From Chryseobacterium oleae (GTDB lineage: Bacteria > Bacteroidota > Bacteroidia > Flavobacteriales > Weeksellaceae): 64,000 nt of DNA. The stretch is from positions 1-64,000 of the forward strand of contig NZ_FOVD01000003.1 of the NCBI RefSeq assembly GCF_900115055.1, read 5' to 3'. A program made the translations under genes and the position numbers. Below, piece by piece: positions 24,936-33,311 of this stretch. Position 1 is the stretch's first letter. Each line of letters starts with the position of its first letter. The notes beneath the pieces were generated by a model. It was not told the origin of the DNA, did not search any database, and saw only the letters and a list, made by a program, of their open reading frames with translations.

Positions 24936-25466
24936 TTATTTATTTACCCATTCTTCTGCAAGGATTGCATAAATCACATCATCGACCCAAACACCATTGA
25001 TGAACAAACTTTTAATGAAATGTCCTTCTTTTCTGAAACCGATGCGTTCTATCAATTGTAATGAACTTGCATTATCAGGATCAATTGAAGTGGTAATTCT
25101 ATGTTTTTTCAGATCTTTAAACATGAGGTGAATCAATCCTTTCAACGCTTCTGAAGCATATCCTTTGTGATGATGCTTTTTGCTCAGTGTGATTCCAAAT
25201 TCCACCTGATCACTGTCGATAAAATGCACGCCTACATCACCTATGACTTCTTTCGTCAGCTTATCCGTAATTAAAAGCTGATACCATGTTTCCGGCAGAT
25301 TGAATTCTTTGGAGTTTCTGATGATGAATGCTTCCACTTCTTCCAGTGTTGTGGGAATCCAGCTTTGAAATTGATTGGTTTCCGCATCTGACCGATATCC
25401 GAAAATGGCTTCCTTATCATTCAGATCAAGATCTCTGAGTAACAATCTTTCTGTTTCAAGAATCAT
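24936..25466 (-). CDS. GNAT acetyltransferase (RimJ/RimL type)
   Basis: A 176-residue enzyme of the ribosomal-protein-alanine N-acetyltransferase type. The N-terminal ETERLLLRDLDLNDKEAIFG, the acetyl-CoA loop region (LSKKHHHKGYASEALKGLI) and the DPDNASSLQLIERIGFRKEG segment are diagnostic. Substrates in this family range from ribosomal proteins to antibiotics and amino acids, and nothing here narrows the choice. It ends in five TAAA tetranucleotides that include the stop codon. It is transcribed with the DUF421 gene downstream or separately, depending on the hairpin between them. Confidence 0.85.
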   Translation of the reverse strand: MILETERLLLRDLDLNDKEAIFGYRSDAETNQFQSWIPTTLEEVEAFIIRNSKEFNLPETWYQLLITDKLTKEVIGDVGVHFIDSDQVEFGITLSKKHHHKGYASEALKGLIHLMFKDLKKHRITTSIDPDNASSLQLIERIGFRKEGHFIKSLFINGVWVDDVIYAILAEEWVNK

Positions 25467-25530
25467 TTGTCAAAATTTTAATAGGCTAAATTATGAATAT
25501 TAATGACATTAAATTCCCAATTCAATAAGA

Positions 25531-26295
25531 TTAATCAAAGGAATATTCTTCACCATCCTGCAAAACAAAACATCGGTCCTGTAATCCGCTTTCTATGATT
25601 TTATCCTGAATAAATTTCCGGTCTTCTTTACAGTGACTTACCGCCTCAAGATGAGTTACCAAAACGGTCGCCTCCGGAATATATTCACAAAGTTTAATGA
25701 TATCCCGGCTGGTCATAATAATAGGATCTCCCATGACAAAAGTGGCTGCACCGCCTGCAACTACAATATGCTGAGGCCTGTATTTATCAATTTCTGCGGC
25801 AATTCCTTCATACCAGATACTGTCGCCAACGATGTAAAGCGTTTTTTCTTCCGTTTTAAAGACAAAACCATTGACTTCCCCCATCTTCTCTCCTATTTCT
25901 CCGGTTCCGTGCTGTCCCTGTGTAATGGAAATATTGATATTTTCCCAGATGATGCTGTCTTTAATGGAAATTATATTTTTAAAACCTGACTGCGCAATCT
26001 GTTCTGCAATCACTTCAGGACAAATCACGGGAATATCTTTGTTTAAAAGTTCAATCGCTTTTCCGTCCCAGTGATCGGGATGAAGGTGAGTTACCGCTAT
26101 AGCATCAATTTTTGACAGCTTATCTTTCAATTCCTCTTCACTGAATGGAAGATCAACTAATGGATTCAATAATTCGTTATCCGTCATCGGCAATTTTCCC
26201 AGAGAACTTTTTGCTCCAAGCATGGGATCAATTAAAATATTTTTTCCTCCGATTTGGATCAATAATGTGGCATTGCGCCATAATTCCAGTTTCAT
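25531..26295 (-). CDS. MBL-fold metal-dependent hydrolase (UlaG-like)
   Basis: A 254-residue metallo-beta-lactamase-fold protein with the metal motif H70-L-H72-P-D74-H75 (THLHPDHWDG), a later GDSIWYEG block, and VTHLEAVSH near the end. The opening (LELWRNATLLIQIGGKNILI) is typical of the UlaG/YtnP-like group with L-ascorbate-6-phosphate lactonase-type members. It is divergent from an HxlR regulator with 91 bp between start codons, so it is the likely target of that regulator, a common pairing in Bacteroidota. The actual substrate is unknown. Confidence 0.87.
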   Translation of the reverse strand: MKLELWRNATLLIQIGGKNILIDPMLGAKSSLGKLPMTDNELLNPLVDLPFSEEELKDKLSKIDAIAVTHLHPDHWDGKAIELLNKDIPVICPEVIAEQIAQSGFKNIISIKDSIIWENINISITQGQHGTGEIGEKMGEVNGFVFKTEEKTLYIVGDSIWYEGIAAEIDKYRPQHIVVAGGAATFVMGDPIIMTSRDIIKLCEYIPEATVLVTHLEAVSHCKEDRKFIQDKIIESGLQDRCFVLQDGEEYSFD

Positions 26296-26386
26296 TTTGT
26301 TTAATTTTGTCCTGTAAAACTATCACTAAATTAAGGCTGGATAATAGACGGTTACCAAAAGGTTCACCACTTATATTAAAGGATCT

Positions 26387-26704
26387 ATGAATTTTGAAGA
26401 ATTTAAAAACTGCGGGCTCAGACGAAGCCTGGATATTCTTTCCGGAAAATGGAAACCGCTAATCCTTCAGAATCTTTTTGAGGAAGAGCAGATACGGTTT
26501 GTAGAATTGTGGCGTAAAATGCCCAGAGTTTCAAAGAAAGTGCTTTCGGAGCAGCTGAAACAAATGGAGGAAAATCATATGATTCAACGAATTGAAGTTT
26601 ACAATTTTCCTCCTGAAGTCTATTATAAGTTGACGGATAAAGCCCGGAAATTAGGTCCTATTCTAGATCAGCTGCATCAGTGGGGCAATGATCTGGATTC
26701 TTAA
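26387..26704 (+). CDS. HxlR-family transcriptional regulator
   Basis: A 105-residue winged-helix protein (RRSLDILSGKWKPLILQNLF, RVSKKVLSEQLKQMEENHMI, EVYYKLTDKARKL). C9 near the start is at the position where several HxlR proteins sense electrophiles or oxidants. It is divergent from the MBL-fold hydrolase gene. Two related half-sites, GGTTACC (26350-26356) and GGTTCACC (26361-26368), lie just upstream and could be its binding site. Its 3' end overlaps the convergent bioA by 47 bp. Confidence 0.87.
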   Translation: MNFEEFKNCGLRRSLDILSGKWKPLILQNLFEEEQIRFVELWRKMPRVSKKVLSEQLKQMEENHMIQRIEVYNFPPEVYYKLTDKARKLGPILDQLHQWGNDLDS

Positions 26705-27980
26705 AAGCATTCAGTACCTCCAGTATATTCTGATAAACAAAGTTCAGTTCTTCTGGTGTAATGCAATATGGCGGAACTAGATACATCACATTCCCCAGCG
26801 GACGCATAATGATCCCGCGTTCTAAAAATTCATCATACAAAACCTTTCCTATTTGATTAAAATAAGAAGTATTTTGATCGGTTTTATACTCAAAAGCCAG
26901 AATAGTTCCGGTCTGACGGACATTTTCAACATCCGTATGCTTTGAAAGAGTTTTAGAAAAATCTGAATGCTGTCTGCTGATACGATCAATAGCCGCTACC
27001 GTTTCTTCCTGTAATAAAAGCTCCATACTTGCCAGTGCTGCCGTACATGCTAAAGGATTCGCCGTAAAAGAATGCCCGTGAAACAGCGTTTTATACTTAT
27101 CATCAGATAAAAAAGCATTGAAAATTTCCTGTGAACACGTGGTGATTCCCATAGGCATCGTTCCGCCGGTAAGACCTTTTGAAAAGCACATAATATCCGG
27201 CATTTGCGTCAGATGGTTGGCGGCAAAAAGCTTTCCTGTTCTTCCGAAACCTGTGAATACTTCGTCCTGAATCATCAGAATTTCTTCAGCTCGGCAAAAC
27301 TTCATGAGTTCATCCAGATGTCTGGCTTCATACATCAGCATTCCTGCAGCACCCTGTACCAATGGCTCATAGATGAAGCAGGCTGTTTCTTCCGCCAGAT
27401 CCTTAATCTGGATTTTCAAACTTTCCAGGTTTGCTACATTAGGTATATCGATAAAAACTACCTCAAACAGCATACTTCCGAAAGGTTTTGTCCAAACACT
27501 TCTTCCGCTTACGGACATGGCCCCGAACGTATCGCCGTGATAAGCATTTTTAAAAGCAAGAATCTTGGTTTTTTCTTTCCCTGAGTTATAGGCATACTGA
27601 ATACACATCTTCAGTGCCGCTTCCACCGCTGTAGAACCATTATCCGAATAAAAAACTTTTTTCTGATTCTCAGGCAGCAGTTGTAATAAATTCTCTGACA
27701 ACTGAACTGCCGGTTCATGCGTAAAGCCTGCAAAAATAACCTGTTCCAGAGTATTCAGCTGCTGAAAAACACGTTCTGCAATATAAGGATGAGCATGACC
27801 GTGCAATGTCACCCACCAGGACGAAACTGCATCAATATACTTTTTGCCATCCTCATCATATAAATAAACACCCTTTCCTTTTACGATAGGCACTGCATCA
27901 CCAGCCGTTTTCATCTGCGTGTAAGGATGCCAGTTGACGGCTTTATCTCTTGATTGCAGTGATTGTATTACTCTATTCAT
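26658..27980 (-). CDS. bioA: Adenosylmethionine-8-amino-7-oxononanoate transaminase
   Basis: Converts 7-keto-8-aminopelargonate (KAPA) to 7,8-diaminopelargonate (DAPA) using S-adenosylmethionine as amino donor. The PLP lysine is K268 in CFSKGLTGG. The early VNWHPYTQMK motif and the WWVTLHGHAHPYI block are specific to BioA. The protein has 440 residues, slightly longer than usual because of a polar C-terminal tail (NPDHCPTDAADLE) that overlaps the convergent HxlR gene by 47 bp. It is the last gene of the biotin operon, separated from bioB by 113 bp with no clear terminator or promoter. Confidence 0.95.
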   Translation of the reverse strand: MNRVIQSLQSRDKAVNWHPYTQMKTAGDAVPIVKGKGVYLYDEDGKKYIDAVSSWWVTLHGHAHPYIAERVFQQLNTLEQVIFAGFTHEPAVQLSENLLQLLPENQKKVFYSDNGSTAVEAALKMCIQYAYNSGKEKTKILAFKNAYHGDTFGAMSVSGRSVWTKPFGSMLFEVVFIDIPNVANLESLKIQIKDLAEETACFIYEPLVQGAAGMLMYEARHLDELMKFCRAEEILMIQDEVFTGFGRTGKLFAANHLTQMPDIMCFSKGLTGGTMPMGITTCSQEIFNAFLSDDKYKTLFHGHSFTANPLACTAALASMELLLQEETVAAIDRISRQHSDFSKTLSKHTDVENVRQTGTILAFEYKTDQNTSYFNQIGKVLYDEFLERGIIMRPLGNVMYLVPPYCITPEELNFVYQNILEVLNAFKNPDHCPTDAADLE

Positions 27981-28093
27981 TTTTTTTGAATTAGAAGTTA
28001 GAAATTAGAGGTTAGGAGATGGTAGCTTTACAGGTCAACCCGTAACTTAGAAAACAACGCCTTATAAACCCGAACCCCACATCCCGAACCTCG

Positions 28094-29089
28094 TTAACAA
28101 CAACTACTCTTCTCATTCATCTTCATCGGCTTCAGACCCAGTTTTTCCAGCATCTGCATATCTTCTGAAACGCCCGGATTTGGTGTTACCAATAAGGTTT
28201 CTCTTTCACCTGTAAAGATAGAATTCGCTCCGGCCATAAAGCACCAGGCCTGTTCTGTTTCATTCATTTCGATACGTCCGGCACTTAATCTCACCATGGA
28301 TGAAGGCATAACAATTCTTGCGGTAGCGATCATTCGGACCATTTCCCAGGTGTCTACTTTTTCGTTGTCTTCAAGCGGTGTGCCTGCCACTCTGGCTAAA
28401 GCGTTGATGGGAACAGATTCCGGATGTTTTGGCATGGTAGCTAAGGTTAAAAGCATTGAAATTCGGTCTCTATGCGTTTCTCCAAGTCCAATAATTCCTC
28501 CGGAACATACTGTTATTCCGGCATTTCTTACGTTGTTGATCGTATTAATTCTGTTATCAAAGGTTCTGGTCGAAATGATTTCTTCATAATACTGCTCAGA
28601 AGTATCCAGATTATGATTGTAAGCGTATAAACCTGCTTCCTGAAGACGGATAGCCTGCTCTTCGGTAAGCATTCCTAAAGTACAGCATACTTCAAGTCCA
28701 AGCTCATTCACTCCTTTTACCATATCGATGACACGGTCGAAATCACGGTTATTTCGGACTTCACGCCATGCTGCAGCCATACAGAAACGGGATGAACCGC
28801 TGTCTTTTGCCTTTTGAGCGTGGGCAATAACTGTTTCTGTCGGAAGCAACGCCTGTACTTTGATATTGGTATGGTAACGCGCCGCCTGACCACAATATGA
28901 GCAGTCTTCAGGACACCCTCCTGTTTTGATGGATAATAAGGTGGAGATCTGTACTTCTGACGGATCGTGCCATTCACGGTGAACGGTAGATGCCTTATAA
29001 ATCAGTTCCAGCAAAGGCTGGTGGTAAATTTCTTCTATTTCTTCTTTTGTCCAGTTGTTTCTTACGGTTGTTTTTTGGTCCATTATCAT
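28094..29089 (-). CDS. bioB: Biotin synthase
   Basis: Radical-SAM enzyme that inserts sulfur into dethiobiotin. The radical-SAM cysteines are C59, C63 and C66 ([18 protein letters not shown]). The downstream blocks [15 protein letters not shown] and [10 protein letters not shown] are as in E. coli BioB. The 331-residue length is normal. The ATG overlaps the bioD stop (ATGA, 4 bp), so the two are translationally coupled. The C-terminus ends in SSCC, a small oddity with no known role. Confidence 0.96.
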   Translation of the reverse strand: MIMDQKTTVRNNWTKEEIEEIYHQPLLELIYKASTVHREWHDPSEVQISTLLSIKTGGCPEDCSYCGQAARYHTNIKVQALLPTETVIAHAQKAKDSGSSRFCMAAAWREVRNNRDFDRVIDMVKGVNELGLEVCCTLGMLTEEQAIRLQEAGLYAYNHNLDTSEQYYEEIISTRTFDNRINTINNVRNAGITVCSGGIIGLGETHRDRISMLLTLATMPKHPESVPINALARVAGTPLEDNEKVDTWEMVRMIATARIVMPSSMVRLSAGRIEMNETEQAWCFMAGANSIFTGERETLLVTPNPGVSEDMQMLEKLGLKPMKMNEKSSCC

Positions 29090-29700
29090 AATTTTGTTTT
29101 TGTTAATTGTTCTGCGACAGCTTTAATGCTGTCTTTTGTGGGTTGGTCAATTTCAGGAATACGAATGATTCTCGTTTCTCTTTTAATAAAGTGGCAGATC
29201 ACTCTCTCGGTATCCGGAGGAAAAACTCCGTTGAGGATCAGATATTCCAGTTTGAGTTTTTTCTGTTCTAATGCAATGATGGAAAGCAAAGTATGATTGA
29301 TACATCCTAAATAATTTCTCACCACCAATGCCACCGGAAGTTCCAGTTTTTCTATAAGATCAATCATGAAGATATCATCTGTAAGCGGTACCATAAGCCC
29401 TCCGGCTCCTTCTACAATAAGACTGTTCTGTGTTTCAGGCAGGTGAAACTGATCAAGATCAATCTGCACATTTTCTTCCTGTGCCGACTGATGTGGTGAT
29501 GCAGCCAGCTTAAAACGGTAAGTTTCCGGATGACAGACTGTATTTTCCGTCCATGATTCTATTTTATGGCTGTCCGTATAGTCCAGATCTCCGGATTGTA
29601 CAGGTTTCCAGTAGTCGGCTTTAAAATATTGTGTTAAAACGGCAGAGCAAATTGTTTTTCCTACTTCGGTGCCTATGCCGGTAATGAATAGTTGGATCAT
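29086..29700 (-). CDS. bioD: Dethiobiotin synthetase
   Basis: Closes the ureido ring of dethiobiotin from DAPA, CO2 and ATP. The P-loop GIGTEVGKT (8-16) sits at the N-terminus and the [13 protein letters not shown] block follows, both diagnostic. The 204-residue length is normal. It follows bioF by 32 bp and overlaps bioB by 4 bp. Confidence 0.94.
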   Translation of the reverse strand: MIQLFITGIGTEVGKTICSAVLTQYFKADYWKPVQSGDLDYTDSHKIESWTENTVCHPETYRFKLAASPHQSAQEENVQIDLDQFHLPETQNSLIVEGAGGLMVPLTDDIFMIDLIEKLELPVALVVRNYLGCINHTLLSIIALEQKKLKLEYLILNGVFPPDTERVICHFIKRETRIIRIPEIDQPTKDSIKAVAEQLTKTKL

Positions 29701-29732
29701 GAGTGTTACGTGATTCGGGGTCTAAGTTTGGT

Positions 29733-30833
29733 TTATAGGAATGCTTTAATGATTCCTGTGAGTTGTTTAATTTCTTTTTCGGTATTGAAGCTGTGGAGGC
29801 ATATTCTGAGTCTTTCGGTTCCTTCTTTTACGGTTGGACTGTATACGGCGTAGGTTAAGAAATTATTATCAAAAAGTGCTTTCTGTAAACTTCTTAATTG
29901 TTGATTATCCGTAACCAATACAGCCTGTATCGGACTCAATTCCGAAGATGGTGTTTCTATATTTTGATTTCTGAAAATTTCAATATTTTGATGAAGCTTT
30001 TCTGGAAGTTCCGGTTTTTGCTTTAAAAATTCATATCCCGTTTTAATAGCCATCCATAAAAAATCCTGAGCTGCGGTGGTATAAATAAACGGAGACGCAA
30101 AATTCACTAAATAGGATTTTACGGTTTCATCACAAATAACAGCCGCTCCATGGGCTCCTAAAGCTTTTCCATAAGTAATTACTGAGGCAAAAACATCATT
30201 CTGTAATTCGCATTTCTCAATCAAACCATATCCGAAAACACCGAAAGCGTGGGCTTCATCTACAATCAGTGCAGCATTATATTTTTTCGCCAGAGCAGCA
30301 ATTTCCCGGAGAGGGGCAAGATCTCCATCCATCGAATACAGGCTTTCTATCGCAATAAAACATGGTCCGGTTTGCTTTTTCAGGATACTTTCCAGATCTT
30401 CCGGATCATTGTGACGGAATTTTAATTTTCTGGCATGAGACATCCTGCACGCATCATGAACAGAGCGGTGAATCTGCTCATCAATAATAATCGTGTTGTG
30501 ACGGTCCGGCAGGGATGAAAATAATGCCAGATTCGCGTTGTAACCAGAAGAAAAAAGCAGAGCTGCAGGATATTGATGCTGTTCAGCAATGTACTCTTCT
30601 GTTTCATCAGTTATAGTACTGTTTCCACTAATCAATCTTGAACCGGAACTTCCGGAAAGAAGTGTAGGATTTTCCTGAACTTTTAGAAGCAGTTGTGCCT
30701 GAAGTTCTTTATTTCCCGCTAATCCAAGATAGTCGTTGGAATAAAAATCAATCCCAGCTGATTTTGGCTTTAAAGTTCTTAATATGCCCGCTTCTTTTCT
30801 TTTGTCAAGCGCTTCCTGAAATTTTTTAAGCAT
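29733..30833 (-). CDS. bioF: 8-amino-7-oxononanoate synthase-like enzyme
   Basis: An alpha-oxoamine synthase that condenses pimeloyl thioester with L-alanine to give KAPA. The PLP lysine is K223 in TYGKALGAHG, with DEAHAFGVFG supplying the aspartate and FYSNDYLGLAG at the start. At 366 residues it is a little shorter than E. coli BioF (384), but catalytic elements are complete. The operon context (bioD, bioB, bioA downstream) supports KAPA synthase over the related glycine C-acetyltransferase or serine palmitoyltransferase. It overlaps the upstream diiron-like gene by 8 bp. Confidence 0.92.
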   Translation of the reverse strand: MLKKFQEALDKRKEAGILRTLKPKSAGIDFYSNDYLGLAGNKELQAQLLLKVQENPTLLSGSSGSRLISGNSTITDETEEYIAEQHQYPAALLFSSGYNANLALFSSLPDRHNTIIIDEQIHRSVHDACRMSHARKLKFRHNDPEDLESILKKQTGPCFIAIESLYSMDGDLAPLREIAALAKKYNAALIVDEAHAFGVFGYGLIEKCELQNDVFASVITYGKALGAHGAAVICDETVKSYLVNFASPFIYTTAAQDFLWMAIKTGYEFLKQKPELPEKLHQNIEIFRNQNIETPSSELSPIQAVLVTDNQQLRSLQKALFDNNFLTYAVYSPTVKEGTERLRICLHSFNTEKEIKQLTGIIKAFL

Positions 30834-31449
30834 AATTCAACTCTGAAACTTCCTCTGCGATGGCATTGATCCACAGATCATGCAGTTCTTTTTCTATGGT
30901 CAAAATCTTTTCTGCGTGCTGCTTCCAGTCAGCGGAAAATTCATTTAACTGATTGATCATTTCTTCAAGATGTCCTTCCTCTTCCAAAATAATAGATTTC
31001 ACCATAATCCTCGACGACTCTTTGGTCAGAATATCCTGATATACGGGATACAGTTCATCTGCACGAACTTCAATAGCATACGTCACAAAAAGGTAAGCTG
31101 CATATTTAAGCTCTTCTTTATTCAGGTTAAATACAGTCTGAAGGTATCTACAGGCTTTTACATCCAGCGAATGAAGATATTGTCGTGTCGCAGTTGGAGC
31201 CAAAAGTTCGTTCGCTTCATAGGTCTTGCACAATTCAGGATCTATTTTTCCAATCTGTTTTTTTAGATAATAAGCATGACGGTGCTCTTCAGCAGCATGT
31301 TTCAGCTGAATCAAAGTAACGGAAACCGGATGCTCACATTTGGAGATCTTTCTGGCGCCAGCATTTTCCATGAACGAAAGCGTATTCAGCCATTTGGCGT
31401 GTGTGCCACTGTCCTGTACAATTTTTTCAAGCAGTTGTTGAAATTCCAT
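30826..31449 (-). CDS. Predicted ferritin-like diiron protein of the biotin operon, unknown function
   Basis: A 207-residue all-helical protein, first gene of the biotin operon and overlapping bioF by 8 bp. It shows the helix pattern of a ferritin-like diiron enzyme: E39 (in CEHP), E55-x2-H58 (AAEEHRHAYY), E127 (YAIEVRADEL) and E157-x2-H160 (LEEEGHLEEM). Two ExxH motifs plus two further glutamates are the classic four-helix diiron ligand set. No bioC, bioH, bioG, bioW, bioI or bioZ is in this operon, so pimeloyl supply is unaccounted for, and this protein is a candidate for an oxidative step in it. That is inference. A TenA/heme-oxygenase-like fold, as in other diiron oxidases, is an alternative. 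Confidence 0.75.
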   Translation of the reverse strand: MEFQQLLEKIVQDSGTHAKWLNTLSFMENAGARKISKCEHPVSVTLIQLKHAAEEHRHAYYLKKQIGKIDPELCKTYEANELLAPTATRQYLHSLDVKACRYLQTVFNLNKEELKYAAYLFVTYAIEVRADELYPVYQDILTKESSRIMVKSIILEEEGHLEEMINQLNEFSADWKQHAEKILTIEKELHDLWINAIAEEVSELNYA

Positions 31450-31466
31450 AGATTTTTATTTTGAAC

Positions 31467-31501
31467 CAAAATTAGTATATTGCCGGACCATTAAAAGGTG
31501 C
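31467..31501 (-). promoter_or_regulatory. Biotin operon promoter and candidate MocR site
   Basis: TAATTTTG on the minus strand (31467-31474) is a consensus -7 box 18 bp before the ATG at 31449. In place of a -33 TTTG there is GGACC-ATTAAAA-GGTGCC (31484-31501 on the plus strand), an imperfect inverted repeat. That is a likely binding site for the MocR-type regulator encoded immediately to the right. Confidence 0.5.
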
Positions 31502-31514
31502 CAGTTTTAATATT

Positions 31515-33002
31515 ATGGATAGTCCGGTTAAAATTCCTTACGAAAGTTTTATAGAAATTAACAGAAATTCAGAGACTTCAATCTATATGCAGATCGCTAA
31601 TCAACTGATTAATGCTATTCAGCGGGGGGTTCTGCCCTATGGCACCAAGTTACCGGGAACGAGAGCCTTCAGTGAAGTTCTGGAAATCCATAGAAATACT
31701 GCTGTGGCTGTTTATGATGAATTATCTGCACAGGGTTGGGTGGAAAGCCTTCCGAATAAAGGAACGTTCATCATTGGAGAACATCAGGAAAAGCCTGTAA
31801 AGGTGAAGGATTTTGAAAAAGATAACCTTCAGAATTATCCTGAGACGACAGGTTTTTCATTCAAAACTTCGAATATTTTAGATAATCCTTTTGAACATTC
31901 AGACTGTCAATATGTGTTTAATGATGGTGTTCCGGATATCAGACTGACCCAGATCGGGCAGCATTCCAGGTTCTACAGTTCTATTCTTAGAAGAAAATCC
32001 AACCAGAAAATGTTGGGGCATTATAATCATGATGGTAGTGAATTTTTTAAGGAACATCTGTCGCATTACCTTAATCTCTCCCGTGGACTGCCTATTTCGA
32101 AGAACAATCTTCTTATCACCCGAAGCACGGAAATGAGTATTTATATTGTTTCCGAAATTCTACTTTCCGCAGGAGATACGGTATTGGTGGGAGCTTTGAG
32201 TTATTTTTCCGTGAATATGATTTTCCAGAAAGCAGGTGTGAATATTGTTTCCCTGCCGATAGATGAAGAAGGAATTATCGTTGAACATGTCCGGGAAGCC
32301 TGTAAAAAGCAAAAAATCCGGATGCTTTATCTTACGCCACACCACCACTATCCTACTACCGTTGCTTTAAGTGCTCAGCGAAGACTTGAACTGCTCGATC
32401 TTGCTCATGAATACGGCTTTATTATCCTTGAAGATGATTACGATTATGAATTTCATTACGACAAAAGTCCCATTCTTCCCTTGGCGAGTGCAGATACAAA
32501 AGGAATGGTGATTTATATCGGATCTTTTGGAAAATCGCTGGCTCCGGGATTCAGAACCGGGTTTATTGTTGCTCCGGAAAATCTGATGGTTGAGATGAGG
32601 AAATATCTCGGAATCATAGACCGTCAGGGTGATATTCTAATGGAAAGGGCTTTAGGTGAAATGATTGAAGAAGGAGAAATACACCGGTACCTTAAAAAAT
32701 CTTTAAAGGTGTATCAGGAAAGGCGTGACCACTTTGCAGAACTGCTTAAAGATAATTTAGACGAATGTATTGAGTTTGAAAAACCTTCGGGAGGTCTTGC
32801 TTTCTGGCTGGAATGGAAAGTCCCCGTCAATCTGATGCAACTAAGCCGGAACTGTGCCCAGAACAATCTGTTTATTCCTAAAACACTGCTTTATCAGACA
32901 AAAGATCTTACGGCGATGAGGCTGGGTTTTGGAAATCTCAACTTTGAAGAAATGGAAAAGAGTATTGACATTCTTTCTGGGCAAGTGAAAAAAATGTTGT
33001 AA
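31515..33002 (+). CDS. MocR/PdxR-type regulator divergent from the biotin operon
   Basis: A 495-residue fusion of a GntR winged helix (about residues 25-90, LPGTRAFSEVLEIHRNTAVA) with an aminotransferase-like domain. The PLP lysine is K340 in SFGKSLAPGFR, and LEDDYDYEFHYD holds the cofactor-contacting aspartate. It is a paralogue of the protein at 287. It is divergent from the biotin operon with 65 bp between start codons, and MocR regulators usually act on the neighbouring divergent genes. It may therefore sense PLP or an aminated intermediate (KAPA/DAPA) and control biotin synthesis, which is inference. Downstream of it lies gene-free DNA. Confidence 0.87.
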   Translation: MDSPVKIPYESFIEINRNSETSIYMQIANQLINAIQRGVLPYGTKLPGTRAFSEVLEIHRNTAVAVYDELSAQGWVESLPNKGTFIIGEHQEKPVKVKDFEKDNLQNYPETTGFSFKTSNILDNPFEHSDCQYVFNDGVPDIRLTQIGQHSRFYSSILRRKSNQKMLGHYNHDGSEFFKEHLSHYLNLSRGLPISKNNLLITRSTEMSIYIVSEILLSAGDTVLVGALSYFSVNMIFQKAGVNIVSLPIDEEGIIVEHVREACKKQKIRMLYLTPHHHYPTTVALSAQRRLELLDLAHEYGFIILEDDYDYEFHYDKSPILPLASADTKGMVIYIGSFGKSLAPGFRTGFIVAPENLMVEMRKYLGIIDRQGDILMERALGEMIEEGEIHRYLKKSLKVYQERRDHFAELLKDNLDECIEFEKPSGGLAFWLEWKVPVNLMQLSRNCAQNNLFIPKTLLYQTKDLTAMRLGFGNLNFEEMEKSIDILSGQVKKML

Positions 33003-33311
33003 AATAAGCTGAGGATTATCAACCACAAAAGTGACAAAAGTTTTTAACACTTAAGTTATTTAAAGTTTAAAGTTCTATTGCTAAAAGTACACTTAAGTTT
33101 TTGTGAAAATCTTTGATTTTCTTTACTATAAAATCTGCCTGATCTTTTTAATCTGCGAGAGATAACATTTTAAACCATTGAAATTAACCACGGATGGCAC
33201 GGATTTTCACAGATGTTTGCGTTTTATGGGTGTGCAAAATATAGCGGATTTTTTGGGGATAAAAAAAGTGCAACGGTTAGGTTACACTTATCTAAATTTT
33301 TGTTGTTTTTT
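33003..33311. other. Gene-free stretch between two convergent units
   Basis: It contains AT-rich intergenic DNA, including a phrase common in Bacteroidota intergenic repeats (ACCACGGATGGCACGGATTT, 33189-33208), and the operon terminator at 33261-33289. No open frame of interest is seen. Confidence 0.5.
33261..33289 (-). terminator. Terminator of the siderophore operon
   Basis: On the minus strand AAGTGTAAC pairs with GTTGCACTT (one G-U pair) around the loop CTAACC, followed by seven Ts. It lies 23 bp after the PepSY gene stop and ends the nine-gene operon. Confidence 0.8.

Noticed and set aside
24926..24948. Five-copy TTTA tract as a phase-variation site
   Set aside because: It covers the stop codon of the acetyltransferase gene, where slippage would hardly alter the product.
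28004..28080. Repeated TTAGA phrases between bioB and bioA as a riboswitch
   Set aside because: Low-complexity sequence without a stable stem; no conserved biotin- or SAM-type element is seen.
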